From: Aromatoleum petrolei
GTDB lineage: Bacteria > Pseudomonadota > Gammaproteobacteria > Burkholderiales > Rhodocyclaceae
DNA length: 64,000 nucleotides
Reading direction: 5' to 3'
NCBI RefSeq assembly: GCF_017894385.1
Contig: NZ_CP059560.1
Location: forward strand, 992,001-1,056,000
In this document: positions 46,601 through 56,322 of the stretch, piece by piece
How the letters are laid out: each line of letters opens with the position of its first letter
How positions within the stretch are numbered: position 1 is the first letter of the stretch
The notes under the pieces: generated by a model
What the model saw: the letters and a program-made list of their open reading frames with translations, nothing else
Databases searched by the model: none
What the model was told of the DNA's origin: nothing
Program-made: the position numbers and the translations under genes

Positions 46601-47053
46601 ATGGCTGGCAGCAGTTACGTCCTGCTGGTTGAAGGGGATCCGGGGCATGAAGCCCGGGTCCTCGCTGCGCTGCGCGCAGGAGGATTCGGCAATCGCGTGA
46701 TTGTCGCGCGCGACGGCATCGAGGCCCTCGCCTTCCTCTCCGCCGAAGACGGCTACCCGGCGCCCAGGCCGGCAAGCCAGCCGGCGGTCGTCCTGCTCGA
46801 TCCCGACCTTCCCCGGATCGACGGCCTAGAGGTGCTGCGCCGCATCCGCGCCGAGGTCATGACCTCGCTCCTGCCCGTGGTGATGTTCGCAAGTGACTGC
46901 ACGTCGGAAGACATCCGCGAAGCCTACCGGCTCGGCGCCAACAGCTACGTCAGGAAGCCCCGCGACGAACAGGAATTCGAGCGGGCCAGCACGCTCATCG
47001 CTCGCTATTGGCTGGGCCTGAACGAACACCCGGACGACACGACCCGCTTCTGA
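46601..47053 (+). CDS. Single-domain response regulator (Rcp1-like)
   Basis: A 150-residue receiver domain without output domain, in the group that resembles phytochrome-associated regulators. The acceptor Asp lies in VVLLDPDLPRIDG, the switch Ser in VVMFASDC and Lys in SYVRKP. The usual acidic pair reads V-E11-G12-D13-P: one acidic position holds Gly with Asp shifted by one, which may change Mg2+ binding. GGAGG precedes the ATG. No kinase is adjacent; the gene is convergent with the isc operon. Confidence 0.85.
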   Translation: MAGSSYVLLVEGDPGHEARVLAALRAGGFGNRVIVARDGIEALAFLSAEDGYPAPRPASQPAVVLLDPDLPRIDGLEVLRRIRAEVMTSLLPVVMFASDCTSEDIREAYRLGANSYVRKPRDEQEFERASTLIARYWLGLNEHPDDTTRF

Positions 47054-47089
47054 GGCAGCGCAGTGACGCCCGGCAGAGCCCCGCGCTCG

Positions 47090-47284
47090 TCAGGCAACCT
47101 CGTCGATCCAGGCCTGCTGAATGGCCTCCAGCACGCGCTCGCCGCAGTGATTGGGATCGTCGTCGAACTCGGGAAGGGCCATCACCCAGTTCATCAGGTC
47201 GACAAAATTGACGCGCGTGGGGTCCGCCTCGGGGAACTTGTCCGAGAGCTGGATTGCGATCTCCTGAACCTCGGTCCACTTCAT
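47090..47284 (-). CDS. iscX: IscX, small Isc accessory protein
   Basis: A 64-residue acidic protein of the Fe-S assembly group ([33 protein letters not shown]). In other bacteria it binds iron and IscS and tunes cluster assembly. Its ATG overlaps the fdx stop by one base. It ends the isc operon; the next gene is convergent, 36 bases away. Confidence 0.93.
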   Translation of the reverse strand: MKWTEVQEIAIQLSDKFPEADPTRVNFVDLMNWVMALPEFDDDPNHCGERVLEAIQQAWIDEVA

Positions 47285-47625
47285 CAGTGCTTGCCCTCCC
47301 GGGCCATGTTGATGGTGTAGCGCGGAATCTCGACCACCAGCGGCGTCTCGGCGACGACCGCCTGGCACGACAGGCGCGACTGCGGCTCGAGGCCCCAGGC
47401 CTTGTCGAGGAGATCCTCCTCCTCTTCCTCGGCCTCCTTGAGCGAGGCGAACCCTTCGCGCACGATCACGTGGCAGGTCGTGCACGCACAGGACTGCTCG
47501 CACGCATGCTCGATCTCCACGCCATTGCGCAGCAGCGCGTCGCAGATCGAGGAGCCCGGCTCCGCCTCGATCACCGTCCCGTCCGGACAGAGCTCGACGT
47601 GCGGCAATACGATGATCTGCGTCAT
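47284..47625 (-). CDS. fdx: Isc-type [2Fe-2S] ferredoxin
   Basis: A 113-residue vertebrate-type ferredoxin. The cluster Cys are in [11 protein letters not shown] and RLSCQAVV (C-x5-C-x2-C...C). It supplies electrons to IscS/IscU. A Glu-rich segment ([12 protein letters not shown]) is characteristic of the Isc ferredoxin. Its start overlaps the hscA stop (ATGA) and its stop overlaps iscX. Confidence 0.95.
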   Translation of the reverse strand: MTQIIVLPHVELCPDGTVIEAEPGSSICDALLRNGVEIEHACEQSCACTTCHVIVREGFASLKEAEEEEEDLLDKAWGLEPQSRLSCQAVVAETPLVVEIPRYTINMAREGKH

Positions 47626-49490
47626 ACCTGAATCTCATCCACCTTGTGACCCGCCAGCGCCGAACGGATGCTCTTGTCCATGCGACGGGCGGCAAATTCG
47701 TTGGTAGCACGGGAGAGCGCTTCCGTGCTGCGCTTGATGGCACGCGGGTCATGCCCGGCGGCCGTTTCGCGGGTTACGGCAACGGCGGCGTCGATTGCGG
47801 CGCGTTCCTCGTCGCTCAGCAGATCGCCATCCTGCTCCAGCGCCGCGAGCGTCGCCTCGATCACGCGATCGGCCTCGACCTGCTGCTCGCGCACGGCGCG
47901 CGCATCGATATCCTCGGAAGCCCGCTCGACACCGTCGCGCAGCATGCCTGCGATCTCGTCGTCCGTCAGGCCGTAGGACGGCTTCACCAGCACGCTGGCC
48001 TCGACGCCCGATGACATCTCGCGCGCCGACACCGACAACAGACCATCGGCATCGACCTGGAAGGTCACCCGGATGCGTGCCGCGCCCGCCGCCATCGGCG
48101 GAATGCCGCGCAGCTCGAAGCGCGCGAGCGAGCGGCAGTCGGCAACGAGCTCGCGCTCGCCCTGCACCACGTGGAAGGCCATGGCCGTCTGGCCGTCCTT
48201 GTAGGTCGTGAACTCCTGCGCCCGAGCAATCGGCAGCGTCGAATTGCGCGGCACGATCTTCTCGGTGAGCCCGCCCATCATCTCAAGGCCGAGCGACAGG
48301 GGGATCACATCGAGCAGCAGCCAGTCGTCCTCTTCCTTGCGGTTGCCCGCCAATACGTTGGCCTGGATCGCCGCGCCGAGCGCGACGACCTTGTCCGGGT
48401 CGAGGTTCGTCAGCGGCTCCTGGCCGAAGAACTCGGCCACCGCGCGCTGCACGTGCGGCATGCGAGTCGCGCCGCCGACCATCACGACGCCCTTGACGTC
48501 CTCGGGGGCCAACCCGGCGTCGCGCAGGACCTTGCGCATCGGCGCAACGGTCTTCTGCACGAGGTGCTTCGTCATGTCGGCGAACTGGTCGCGCGTGACG
48601 ACGAGATCGACCTTCTCGCCCGATCCCAGAGTCGCCTTGATCGGAGCCTCCTCGCACGCAGTCAGCAGTTCCTTCGCCTCGCGAGCCTTCAGCAAAAGAC
48701 GACGGGCATCTTCGCTCGACGGAGGATCGATCTCGCTTTCGTCCAGCGCCCAGCAGAACAGTCGATGATCAAAGTCATCACCACCGAGCGCCGCATCGCC
48801 ATTGGTTGCCAGCACCTCGAAGATGCCGCGTGAAAGCTTGAGGATGGACAGGTCGAAAGTGCCGCCGCCGAGGTCATACACCGCGTAAACGCCCTCGGCC
48901 GCGTTGTCGAGACCGTACGCAACCGCCGCGGCAGTGGGCTCGTTGAGCAGGCGCAGCACGTTGATGCCGGCGAGCTTCGCCGCATCCTTGGTTGCCTGGC
49001 GCTGCGCATCGTCGAAATAGGCGGGCACGGTGATCACCGCACCGGTGAGTTCGCCGCCCAGGCTCGCTTGCGCACGCGCCGCCAGCATTTTGAGGATCTC
49101 CGCCGACACTTCGACCGGCGACTTGATCCCTTGCACGGTGCGCAGGCGCAGCATTCCGCCGGCATCGACGAAGTCGTAGGGCATCGACTCGATGTAGGCG
49201 ACATCCTTGAGGCCGCGCCCCATGAAGCGCTTCACCGACAGGATGGTGTTCTTGGGATCCGTTGCGTGCGCTGCCGCCGCGCTGCGGCCAACCTCGATCC
49301 TGCCGTCGGCATGGTAGCGGACGATGGAGGGAAGCATCGCGCGGCCATCCTCATCAACGAGGCACACGGCGATGCCGTTGCGCACCGTCGCCACGAGCGA
49401 ATTGGTCGTGCCGAGGTCTATGCCAACGGCGAGGCGGTGCTTGTGCGGTTCGGTCGACAGACCGGGTTCGGCGATTTGCAGAAGTGCCAT
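47622..49490 (-). CDS. hscA: Fe-S assembly chaperone HscA (Hsp70 type)
   Basis: A 622-residue specialised Hsp70 that helps release clusters from IscU. The ATPase domain has [25 protein letters not shown] and [12 protein letters not shown]. The substrate-binding domain is followed by a helical lid. There is no EEVD-like tail. The chosen start at 49490 gives the family N-terminus ([10 protein letters not shown]). It overlaps hscB by one base and fdx by four. Confidence 0.96.
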   Translation of the reverse strand: MALLQIAEPGLSTEPHKHRLAVGIDLGTTNSLVATVRNGIAVCLVDEDGRAMLPSIVRYHADGRIEVGRSAAAAHATDPKNTILSVKRFMGRGLKDVAYIESMPYDFVDAGGMLRLRTVQGIKSPVEVSAEILKMLAARAQASLGGELTGAVITVPAYFDDAQRQATKDAAKLAGINVLRLLNEPTAAAVAYGLDNAAEGVYAVYDLGGGTFDLSILKLSRGIFEVLATNGDAALGGDDFDHRLFCWALDESEIDPPSSEDARRLLLKAREAKELLTACEEAPIKATLGSGEKVDLVVTRDQFADMTKHLVQKTVAPMRKVLRDAGLAPEDVKGVVMVGGATRMPHVQRAVAEFFGQEPLTNLDPDKVVALGAAIQANVLAGNRKEEDDWLLLDVIPLSLGLEMMGGLTEKIVPRNSTLPIARAQEFTTYKDGQTAMAFHVVQGERELVADCRSLARFELRGIPPMAAGAARIRVTFQVDADGLLSVSAREMSSGVEASVLVKPSYGLTDDEIAGMLRDGVERASEDIDARAVREQQVEADRVIEATLAALEQDGDLLSDEERAAIDAAVAVTRETAAGHDPRAIKRSTEALSRATNEFAARRMDKSIRSALAGHKVDEIQV

Positions 49491-50023
49491 CAGCTCTCCA
49501 GCGCCTCGAGGGCGTCGTCGATCTCGTGTTGTAATTTTTCCATGAACATCAGCCGGCGCACCGTTTCGGCGGCACCCGCATAGTCCTGCTCGTCGTCGCA
49601 CTGCCGCGCAAGCTCGTCAAAGACCTCGCGCGAATGCTGGCGCAAGCGCGTGTGCAACTGCGCCAGCTCCTCCGCCTCACCTGCCGTCCGCGCTTCCTCC
49701 ACCGCCTCGCGCCACTCCATCTGCTCCATCAGGAAGGCCGGCGACATCGCCGTATTCGTGTGCAGTCCCGCGTCGACACCCATCAGCTCGAGCAGATAGG
49801 TTGCGCGCGGCAGCGGCTTGCGCAGCGTGCGAAAACCTTCGTTCACCTGCGTCGCCCACTGCATCGACAGACGCTTGTCGCTGTCGGGCAGATGTGCAAA
49901 GCGGTCGGGATGCACGCGCCCCTGCAGATCGTGGTAGGCAAGCTCGAGCGCTGCCTCGTCGATGCGAAACCGGCGTGGCAGCCCGAACAGCCCGAAGTAG
50001 TCCTGCTGGAGGTCGATGCTCAT
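49490..50023 (-). CDS. hscB: Fe-S assembly co-chaperone HscB
   Basis: A 177-residue J-domain protein. The HPD motif is in [10 protein letters not shown], preceded by the DYFGLFGLP start, and the C-terminal IscU-binding helical bundle covers about residues 85-175. It brings IscU to HscA. It lies 19 bases after iscA and overlaps the hscA start by one base. Confidence 0.94.
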   Translation of the reverse strand: MSIDLQQDYFGLFGLPRRFRIDEAALELAYHDLQGRVHPDRFAHLPDSDKRLSMQWATQVNEGFRTLRKPLPRATYLLELMGVDAGLHTNTAMSPAFLMEQMEWREAVEEARTAGEAEELAQLHTRLRQHSREVFDELARQCDDEQDYAGAAETVRRLMFMEKLQHEIDDALEALES

Positions 50024-50042
50024 CGGATCCGCACCGCGAGCA

Positions 50043-50366
50043 TCAGACGTTGAAGCTCTCGCCGCAGCCGCACGAGTCCTTGACGTTCGGGTTGTTGAAC
50101 TTGAAACCCTCGTTGAGCCCCTCGCGGACGAAATCGAGCTCGGTGCCGTCGAGATAGGCCAGGCTCTTCTGGTCCACGATGACCTTGACGCCATTGCTCT
50201 CGAACACCACGTCGTCCTCGTGCGTCTCATCAACGAACTCGAGGCGGTAGGCCATGCCCGAACAGCCGGAGGTCCGAACCCCGAGACGGATTCCGAGACC
50301 CTTGCCGCGCTTGGCGATGAAGTTCGAAACGTGCTTCGCTGCGCTCGTGCTGACAGTGACACTCAT
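50043..50366 (-). CDS. iscA: A-type Fe-S carrier IscA
   Basis: A 107-residue carrier with the three conserved Cys: one in [11 protein letters not shown] and two in SCGCGESF. It takes clusters from IscU to apo-proteins or helps form [4Fe-4S]. GGAGG lies seven bases before the ATG. It sits between iscU and hscB with short gaps. Confidence 0.95.
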   Translation of the reverse strand: MSVTVSTSAAKHVSNFIAKRGKGLGIRLGVRTSGCSGMAYRLEFVDETHEDDVVFESNGVKVIVDQKSLAYLDGTELDFVREGLNEGFKFNNPNVKDSCGCGESFNV

Positions 50367-50383
50367 GATTCCGCCTCCGGGTC

Positions 50384-50767
50384 TCAGCCTTCGTGCTTTT
50401 TCTTGTAGTCCGCCACGGCCGCCTTGATGGCGTCCTCGGCGAGGATCGAACAGTGGATCTTGACCGGCGGCAGCGCGAGTTCCTCGGCGATCTGGGTGTT
50501 CTTGATCTCGAGTGCCTGCTCGACGGTCTTGCCCTTGACCCATTCGGTCACCAGCGAGCTCGACGCGATCGCCGAACCACAGCCGTAGGTCTTGAACTTC
50601 GCGTCCTCGATGACGCCATCCTTGCCCACCTTGATCTGCAGCTTCATCACGTCGCCACAGGCCGGCGCACCGACCATGCCGGTGCCCACGCCTTCGTCCT
50701 CTTTGGAGAAGGCGCCGACGTTGCGGGGATTTTCGTAGTGGTCGAGCACTTTTTCACTATATGCCAT
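50384..50767 (-). CDS. iscU: Fe-S cluster scaffold IscU
   Basis: A 127-residue scaffold with Cys ligands C37 (PACGD), C63 (YGCGSA) and C106 (IHCSIL), the adjacent His, and the HscA-binding LPPVK at 99-103. It starts with the classic [16 protein letters not shown]. All assembly residues are intact. It lies 25 bases after iscS. Confidence 0.97.
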   Translation of the reverse strand: MAYSEKVLDHYENPRNVGAFSKEDEGVGTGMVGAPACGDVMKLQIKVGKDGVIEDAKFKTYGCGSAIASSSLVTEWVKGKTVEQALEIKNTQIAEELALPPVKIHCSILAEDAIKAAVADYKKKHEG

Positions 50768-50792
50768 TATCGTTTCTCCTGTCTCGGGATGC

Positions 50793-52004
50793 TCAGTGGG
50801 CTGCCCACTGCACGGTATTCAGATCGACACCTTCCTGCACCATCTCCCACAGCGGAGACAGTTCGCGCAGCTTGCCGATCTTCTTGTGCATGAGGTCGAT
50901 CGTATAGTCGATTTCCTCTTCGGTCGTGAAGCGGCCGATCGAGAAACGGATCGAGCTATGCGCCAGTTCGTCATTGCGCCCAAGCGCACGCAAGACATAG
51001 GACGGCTCCAGGCTCGCCGACGTACAGGCCGAACCGCTCGACACGGCGATGTCCTTCACCGCCATGATCATCGACTCACCTTCGACATAGGCGAAGGAGA
51101 TATTCAGGTTGTGCGGCACGCGATGCTCGAGGTCGCCGTTCACATAGGTCGCTTCGATGTCCTGCAGACCCTTCAGTAGGCGGTCGCGCAGCGAACGGAT
51201 GCGTTCGTTCTCGACCTTCATCTCCTCGCGCGCAATGCGGAAGGCTTCGCCCATGCCGACGATCTGGTGCGTCGCGAGCGTACCCGAACGCAGGCCGCGC
51301 TCGTGACCGCCGCCGTGCATCTGCGCCTCGAGGCGCGCACGCGGCTTGCGACGCACGTACAACGCGCCGATACCCTTCGGACCATAGGTCTTGTGCGCGG
51401 AGAAAGACATCAGGTCGACCTTCAGCTGCTGCAGATCGATCTCGACCTTGCCCGTCGCCTGCGCCGCATCGACGTGGAACACGATGCCCTTCTCGCGGCA
51501 GATCTCGCCGATCTCGGCGATCGGCTGGATCACGCCGATCTCGTTATTCACGAACATCACGGAGACGAGGATCGTGTCCGGGCGCAGCGCGTCCTTGAAC
51601 GCGGCCAGATCGATCAGGCCGTTCTCCTGCACGTCGAGATAGGTCGCCTCGAAGCCCTGGCGCTCGAGTTCGCGGAAGGTGTCAAGCACGGCCTTGTGCT
51701 CGGTCTTCACGGTGATGATGTGCCTGCCCTTGCCCTTGTAGAACTGTGCGGCGCCCTTGATCGCGAGGTTGTTCGACTCCGTCGCGCCAGAAGTCCACAC
51801 GATTTCCTTCGGATCGGCATTCACCAGTGCAGCAACCTGCTCGCGCGCATCCTCGACCGCCTTCTCGGCTTCCCAACCGTAAGCGTGCGAACGGCTCGCC
51901 GGATTACCAAAATGCTCGGTGAGCCAGGGAATCATCGCCTGCGCGACACGCGGATCGACCGGCGTGGTGGCGGAGTAATCCAGGTAAATCGGAAACTTCA
52001 GCAT
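50793..52004 (-). CDS. iscS: Cysteine desulfurase IscS
   Basis: A 403-residue housekeeping cysteine desulfurase. PLP Lys is K205 ([10 protein letters not shown]) and the persulfide Cys is C327 on the mobile loop ([11 protein letters not shown]), the group I arrangement and numbering within one of E. coli IscS. GGAGGA precedes the ATG at 52004. It provides sulfur for clusters and tRNA thiolation. It lies 17 bases after the second desulfurase gene. Confidence 0.97.
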   Translation of the reverse strand: MLKFPIYLDYSATTPVDPRVAQAMIPWLTEHFGNPASRSHAYGWEAEKAVEDAREQVAALVNADPKEIVWTSGATESNNLAIKGAAQFYKGKGRHIITVKTEHKAVLDTFRELERQGFEATYLDVQENGLIDLAAFKDALRPDTILVSVMFVNNEIGVIQPIAEIGEICREKGIVFHVDAAQATGKVEIDLQQLKVDLMSFSAHKTYGPKGIGALYVRRKPRARLEAQMHGGGHERGLRSGTLATHQIVGMGEAFRIAREEMKVENERIRSLRDRLLKGLQDIEATYVNGDLEHRVPHNLNISFAYVEGESMIMAVKDIAVSSGSACTSASLEPSYVLRALGRNDELAHSSIRFSIGRFTTEEEIDYTIDLMHKKIGKLRELSPLWEMVQEGVDLNTVQWAAH

Positions 52005-52021
52005 CGGTATTCCTCCGTCGA

Positions 52022-53173
52022 TCATTGAACCGCCACGGCGGTCAGATTGTTCAGTTCGTTCATCTGCTGCCCCAGGCAGCCCAGAAAATCCGCCACGTGC
52101 TTTACCTGCGTATCGCGCCCCAAGCTGACGCGCACCGCGCCACGCGCGGCCTCGCGTTCCACCCCCATCGCCAGCAACGTATGGGACGGCTCCGGATTCG
52201 CACTCGAACACGCCGAGCCGCTCGCACACGCGAAACCGGCCCGATCCAGTCGCCCGACCAAGGTCTCGCCATCCAAGCCTTCGGCGGCGAAGAAAACCGT
52301 ATTCGGCAGACGCGGCGCACCGGTCGAGAAGATCCGCATGCCGAGCGCCGCCAGACCTGCTTCCAGCGTATCGCGCAGGCCGCACAAGCGGGCATTCTCG
52401 CCGGACACGCGTGCCGCTGCCAACTCGCACGCGACGCCGAAGCCGACGATCGCTGCGACGTTCTCGGTGCCCGAACGCAAGCCGCGCTCCTGCCCGCCGC
52501 CGGCGAGCAGCGGGGCCAGCTCCAGTCGCTTGTCAACGACCAGGGCACCCGCCCCGAGCGGACCGCCGATCTTGTGCGCCGACAGCGTCATTGCATTGAC
52601 GCCCAAGGCACGGAAATCAACGCCGATCTTGCCCAACGCTTGCACCGCGTCGGTGTGAAACCAGGCTCCGACCTCCTTCGCCTCGCGGGCGAGCGTCGCG
52701 ACGTCCTGCAGCACACCGGTCTCGTTGTTGGCGAGCATCACCGACACCAGCGCCGGCTTCGTCGCCAGCACGGCCAGCCAGTCGGCGCGTTTCACCTGTC
52801 CAGCGCGATCGACGGCGATTTCACGCAGCGTCCAGTCGGCACGCCGCAACTGCTTTGCAGGTTCGCGCACGCAGGGATGCTCGATCGCGCTGATCGCGAT
52901 CAGCCCCGGCTTCATGAGACCCGCCGCGCCCTTCACAAACAGATTGTTCGCCTCGGTACCGCCGCTGGTGAAGACCACTTCCGTTGCGTGCGCGCCGACC
53001 GCCGCAGCGACCCGCGCACGCGCCTCATCGACCGCGGCGCGCGCTTGGCGCCCATATTCATGTCGGCTAGACGCATTGCCGAAGCGGCCGCCGAACCACG
53101 GCAGCATCGCCTCGCGCACTGCCGCGTCCAGCGGCGCAGTGGCGTTCCAGTCGAGATAGACGGGGGCGAACAC
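52022..53173 (-). CDS. Second, NifS-like cysteine desulfurase in isc operon
   Basis: A 383-residue group I desulfurase distinct from IscS. PLP Lys is in [11 protein letters not shown] and the active Cys in [15 protein letters not shown]. It lacks the IscS C-terminal extension that docks IscU. There is no ATG at the homologous start: GTG at 53173 is chosen, with GGGCG seven bases upstream, while TTG at 53179 is the alternative. It lies between iscR (13 bases) and iscS (17 bases). It may serve a subset of targets or act with a different acceptor; this is inference. Confidence 0.88.
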   Translation of the reverse strand: MFAPVYLDWNATAPLDAAVREAMLPWFGGRFGNASSRHEYGRQARAAVDEARARVAAAVGAHATEVVFTSGGTEANNLFVKGAAGLMKPGLIAISAIEHPCVREPAKQLRRADWTLREIAVDRAGQVKRADWLAVLATKPALVSVMLANNETGVLQDVATLAREAKEVGAWFHTDAVQALGKIGVDFRALGVNAMTLSAHKIGGPLGAGALVVDKRLELAPLLAGGGQERGLRSGTENVAAIVGFGVACELAAARVSGENARLCGLRDTLEAGLAALGMRIFSTGAPRLPNTVFFAAEGLDGETLVGRLDRAGFACASGSACSSANPEPSHTLLAMGVEREAARGAVRVSLGRDTQVKHVADFLGCLGQQMNELNNLTAVAVQ

Positions 53174-53186
53174 GCTCAAACGCCCG

Positions 53187-53669
53187 TCAGGCCGCCGCAG
53201 CCTCGCGCATCGCCACCATCGCGCGCCGGCGCACGTCCTTGAGGACGCTCATGTCGGGATCCGGCTTGATCTCGCGATGCACCAGCGCATTCAGCGTCAC
53301 CGAATCGAGATATTCGTACATGCGCTTGTTCAGGTTCGCCCACAGGTCGTGCGTCAGGCAGCGATGCTCGTCATGGCAATTCTGCTTGCCACCGCATTGC
53401 GTCGCATCGAGCGGCTCGTCCACCGCGACGATGATGTCGGCAACAGTGATGCGAGCCATGTCGCGAGCGAGCCGGTAGCCGCCGCCGGGACCACGCACGC
53501 TGGTCACCAGCTTGTGGCGCCGCAGCTTGCCGAACAACTGCTCGAGGTACGACAAGGAAATTTTCTGCCGGTCGGCGATGCCAGCCAACGTCACCGGCCC
53601 TTCGGCTTGACGCGATGCCAGATCGATCATCGCAGTGACGGCAAAACGTCCTTTGGTGGTCAGTCTCAT
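53187..53669 (-). CDS. iscR: Fe-S cluster regulator IscR
   Basis: A 160-residue Rrf2-family repressor that senses cluster status with a [2Fe-2S] cluster. The winged HTH (KISLSYLEQLFGKLRRHKLV, GPGGGYRLAR) is followed by ligands C92, C98, C104 and H107, at the same positions as in E. coli. It is the first gene of the isc operon and probably represses it through the site just upstream. AAGGAG lies eight bases before the ATG. Confidence 0.96.
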   Translation of the reverse strand: MRLTTKGRFAVTAMIDLASRQAEGPVTLAGIADRQKISLSYLEQLFGKLRRHKLVTSVRGPGGGYRLARDMARITVADIIVAVDEPLDATQCGGKQNCHDEHRCLTHDLWANLNKRMYEYLDSVTLNALVHREIKPDPDMSVLKDVRRRAMVAMREAAAA

Positions 53670-53729
53670 ATCGGAGCTCCTTCTTTCGCGGAGATTCTCG
53701 CCCGGGGGAATACCCGAACGTTTCGCTCA

Positions 53730-53762
53730 ACTATACGGAGCCCGACAAAATCAGTCAACTAA
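53730..53762 (-). promoter_or_regulatory. isc operon promoter with IscR type 1-like box
   Basis: On the minus strand TTGACT (53758-53753) is 17 bases from TATAGT (53735-53730). The 25 bases 53762-53738 (TTAGTTGACTGATTTTGTCG, then GGCTC) match the E. coli type 1 IscR consensus at about 20 of 25 positions, including the TTGACT and GTCGGG halves. The box covers the -35 element, as in autorepressed iscR promoters. Match counted by eye against the consensus recalled from the E. coli work. Confidence 0.75.
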
Positions 53763-53773
53763 TCGAATGTCAC

Positions 53774-54541
53774 TCAGTCGACCATCTTGGACAGACGCTC
53801 GGCGTCAAATTCGTCACTCTTCTCGATCGCCTCATCGAGGCTGAATCCGGCCTTCTCCAGACGCTCCACCAGCATCTGAATGCGACGATCGGTCTCGACG
53901 GCGTGATCGAGCAGCCCGTGCAGCGCCTTGGTCAGCGGATCGTCCATCTGCTTGGTCACGCCGTAAGCCGAGAACCCCATCTGCTCGGCCTTCTGCTCGC
54001 GCGCCCGGTCGCGTGCGTTATCACGGTCAGGTTCGATGACGCGCGCGGGGTTCCCAACCGCAGTGGCGCCAGCCGGCACCGGCTTGACGACGACGGCATT
54101 GGAGCCGACCCGTGCACTGTCACCCACCGTAAAGCCCCCGAGCACTTTCGCACCGGCGCCGATCACGACCCCCTTGCCCAGCGTTGGATGGCGCTTCGTG
54201 CCACGGTATAGCGAGGTTCCCCCGAGGGTCACGCCTTGATAGATCGTGCAGTCGTCCCCAATCTCCGCAGTCTCGCCGATCACCACCCCCATGCCGTGGT
54301 CGATGAAGACGCGCCGGCCTATCGTCGCGCCCGGATGGATTTCGATGCCGGTGAGAAATCGGCTCACATGACTGACAAACCGCCCCACCCAGTAGAAGCC
54401 GCGCTTCCATGCGCCGTGCGCGAAGCGGTGGAGGAAAAGCGCGTGCACGCCCGGATAGCAGGTCAGCACCTCCAGGGTCGAACGGGCGGCGGGATCGCGT
54501 TCGCGAACGCTGGCCAAGTCTTCGCGCAGACGTCTGAACAT
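53774..54541 (-). CDS. cysE: Serine O-acetyltransferase
   Basis: A 255-residue hexapeptide-repeat acyltransferase making O-acetylserine for cysteine synthesis. The N-terminal helical part is short (short-form CysE). The left-handed helix has [26 protein letters not shown] and [14 protein letters not shown], and VGNPARVI ends the catalytic domain. A C-terminal tail of ~70 residues ([14 protein letters not shown]...) is longer than usual. It lies upstream of iscR on the same strand, giving cysteine supply beside cysteine use. GGAG precedes the ATG, inside an inverted repeat. Confidence 0.93.
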   Translation of the reverse strand: MFRRLREDLASVRERDPAARSTLEVLTCYPGVHALFLHRFAHGAWKRGFYWVGRFVSHVSRFLTGIEIHPGATIGRRVFIDHGMGVVIGETAEIGDDCTIYQGVTLGGTSLYRGTKRHPTLGKGVVIGAGAKVLGGFTVGDSARVGSNAVVVKPVPAGATAVGNPARVIEPDRDNARDRAREQKAEQMGFSAYGVTKQMDDPLTKALHGLLDHAVETDRRIQMLVERLEKAGFSLDEAIEKSDEFDAERLSKMVD

Positions 54542-54590
54542 GAGTGATTTACTCCGGTGTCTCGTTATTTTATTTCCGAGTATTTTACTC
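54542..54590. promoter_or_regulatory. Paired 13-bp inverted repeats upstream of cysE
   Basis: Two related palindromes, GAGTGATTTACTC (54542-54554) and GAGTATTTTACTC (54578-54590), share 11 of 13 bases and lie 36 bp apart. The second is a perfect 5-bp inverted repeat around TTT and overlaps the trmJ stop. The first directly precedes the cysE ATG and includes its Shine-Dalgarno. They look like a tandem operator for an unknown regulator. Confidence 0.4.
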
Positions 54591-55313
54591 AGCTTTGCGC
54601 TCCAGCGCACTAATGATGCCGCGTAGGATGTTCACCTCCTCCTTTTCGAGCCGGATGCGGCCGAACAGACGGCGCACGCGCTGCAGCAGGCGCTTTGGAT
54701 TTGCGGGGTCATAGAATCCGCTGGCTGTCATCGCCCGTTCCAGATGACGGTGAAAACCCTCCACCTCCTCGAAGGCGGCCAGGTCCGGAAGGGGTTCCGC
54801 CGGGGAAACCGGATCGAGCGCCGCCATGCGCAGCTCGTAGCACAGCAGCTGCACCGCGGCGCCGAGGTTGAGCGACGAAAATGCCGGATTCGCCGGAATC
54901 GTCACCGGCATCGAGCACAGCCCCACCTCCTCATTCGTGAGTCCGCTCGTTTCGTTTCCGAACACCAGCGCAACCTCGCCCCGCCCGGCAAACGACACCA
55001 GTTCGGGGGCCGCCTCGCGCGCATTGCGCACCGGCACCGAGCGCTCGCGCCGCCGCGCCGTGACAGCGGCGGACAGGATCGTGCCCTCGAGCGCTTCCTC
55101 GAGCGAACCGACCACCCGCGCGGACGCAAGGAGGTCACCGGCCCCGGAGGCGCGCGCCTCCGCCACCGGATCGGGAAAGGAAGCCGGCCGAACCAGCCAG
55201 AGACGGCCGAGCCCCATCGTCTTCATCGCGCGCGCGGCGGCGCCGATGTTGCCGGGATGACTCGTACGGGAAAGTACGATGCGGATGCGGTCGAGCGCGA
55301 TGGCTCCGTTCAT
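54585..55313 (-). CDS. trmJ: tRNA (Cm32/Um32) methyltransferase
   Basis: A 242-residue SPOUT-family 2'-O-methyltransferase acting on position 32 of tRNA. Motif 1 is [17 protein letters not shown], motif 2 [13 protein letters not shown] and motif 3 [18 protein letters not shown], forming the trefoil-knot SAM site. The C-terminal extension ([25 protein letters not shown]) is typical of TrmJ. The ATG at 55313 has no visible ribosome-binding site and follows an AT-rich stretch. It is upstream of cysE, as in many betaproteobacteria. Confidence 0.93.
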   Translation of the reverse strand: MNGAIALDRIRIVLSRTSHPGNIGAAARAMKTMGLGRLWLVRPASFPDPVAEARASGAGDLLASARVVGSLEEALEGTILSAAVTARRRERSVPVRNAREAAPELVSFAGRGEVALVFGNETSGLTNEEVGLCSMPVTIPANPAFSSLNLGAAVQLLCYELRMAALDPVSPAEPLPDLAAFEEVEGFHRHLERAMTASGFYDPANPKRLLQRVRRLFGRIRLEKEEVNILRGIISALERKAE

Positions 55314-55391
55314 ATTAAAATACTTCGTTTTATTGGAATTCTTTCGAGCGGGACGCTCTCCGGGCCCCCGACTCCAGCGAGACCGACGCGC

Positions 55392-56198
55392 ATGCACCCC
55401 ACCCTGAACATTGCAGTGAAAGCCGCCCGCCGCGCGGGCTCCATCATCAATCGCGCCTCGCTGCAGCTGGACCAGGTGTCGGTCCAGGCCAAGTCCCCGA
55501 ACGACTTCGTCACCGAGGTCGATCAGGCCGCCGAGGCCGCCATCATCGAGGTGCTGCGCGAAGCATACCCGGAGCACGGCATTCTAGCAGAGGAGTCGGG
55601 CGCATCAGCCGAGACCGGCGACAGCGAATACCAGTGGATCATCGACCCGATCGACGGCACGACGAACTTCATCCACGGCTTTCCACAGTATGCAATCTCG
55701 ATCGCGCTGACAAAGAACGGCGCGCTTGAACAGGGCGTCGTCTACGACGTCACGCGCAACGAGCTGTTTACCGCCACGAAGGGACGCGGCGCCTTCCTCA
55801 ACGACCGGCGCATCCGCGTATCGAAGCGCGTCCGCCTGAACGAATCGCTGATCGGCACGGGCTTTCCGTTCCGCGAGTTCGACCACGTCGACGCCTACCT
55901 CGCGATGTTCAAGGACCTGACGCAGAGGACCGCCGGCATCCGCCGGCCCGGCGCTGCCTCGCTCGACCTTGCCTACGTCGCCTGCGGGCGCCTCGACGGC
56001 TTCTGGGAAATGGGCCTGCAGCCCTGGGACATCGCAGCCGGCGCACTGCTGATCCAGGAAGCCGGCGGTCTGGTAAGCGACCTTGCCGGAGAAGGCACCT
56101 ACATGGAAACCGGCAATGTCGTCGCCGGCAGCCCCAAGATCTTCGGGCAGATCCTGCCCATCATCCAGGCCCACCGCACTGCAGCGCTGCGCGCCTGA
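55392..56198 (+). CDS. suhB: Inositol-1-monophosphatase family (SuhB)
   Basis: A 268-residue Mg2+-dependent phosphatase. The metal-binding motifs are EVDQAAEA, the GILAEESG Glu, [12 protein letters not shown] and the C-terminal [18 protein letters not shown]. In E. coli SuhB also takes part in rRNA antitermination. The position divergent from trmJ is common in betaproteobacteria. The ATG lies 78 bases from the divergent trmJ start; the gap is AT-rich but no clear promoter pair was found. Confidence 0.94.
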   Translation: MHPTLNIAVKAARRAGSIINRASLQLDQVSVQAKSPNDFVTEVDQAAEAAIIEVLREAYPEHGILAEESGASAETGDSEYQWIIDPIDGTTNFIHGFPQYAISIALTKNGALEQGVVYDVTRNELFTATKGRGAFLNDRRIRVSKRVRLNESLIGTGFPFREFDHVDAYLAMFKDLTQRTAGIRRPGAASLDLAYVACGRLDGFWEMGLQPWDIAAGALLIQEAGGLVSDLAGEGTYMETGNVVAGSPKIFGQILPIIQAHRTAALRA

Positions 56199-56209
56199 AC
56201 GGGCGCAAG

Positions 56210-56232
56210 CGGACCGGGCAATCCGGTCCGCA
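56210..56232 (+). terminator. Weak hairpin after suhB
   Basis: A 9-bp perfect stem (gcggaccgg / ccggtccgc) with loop gcaat begins 11 bases after the suhB stop. No T-run follows, so termination strength is doubtful. Confidence 0.4.
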
Positions 56233-56322
56233 TTCGCGGGCTGCCAGCGCCACACCAGGCGAATTCGGTACGATGCACGCACAGCCGGTACGTCCCCCCA
56301 TCTTCCTCACTCTCGGACGCCC

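Noticed and set aside
54585..56198. Prophage or island remnant near suhB/trmJ because of locally AT-rich DNA
   Set aside because: The AT-rich part is limited to about 50 bases of a divergent promoter gap between conserved housekeeping genes.
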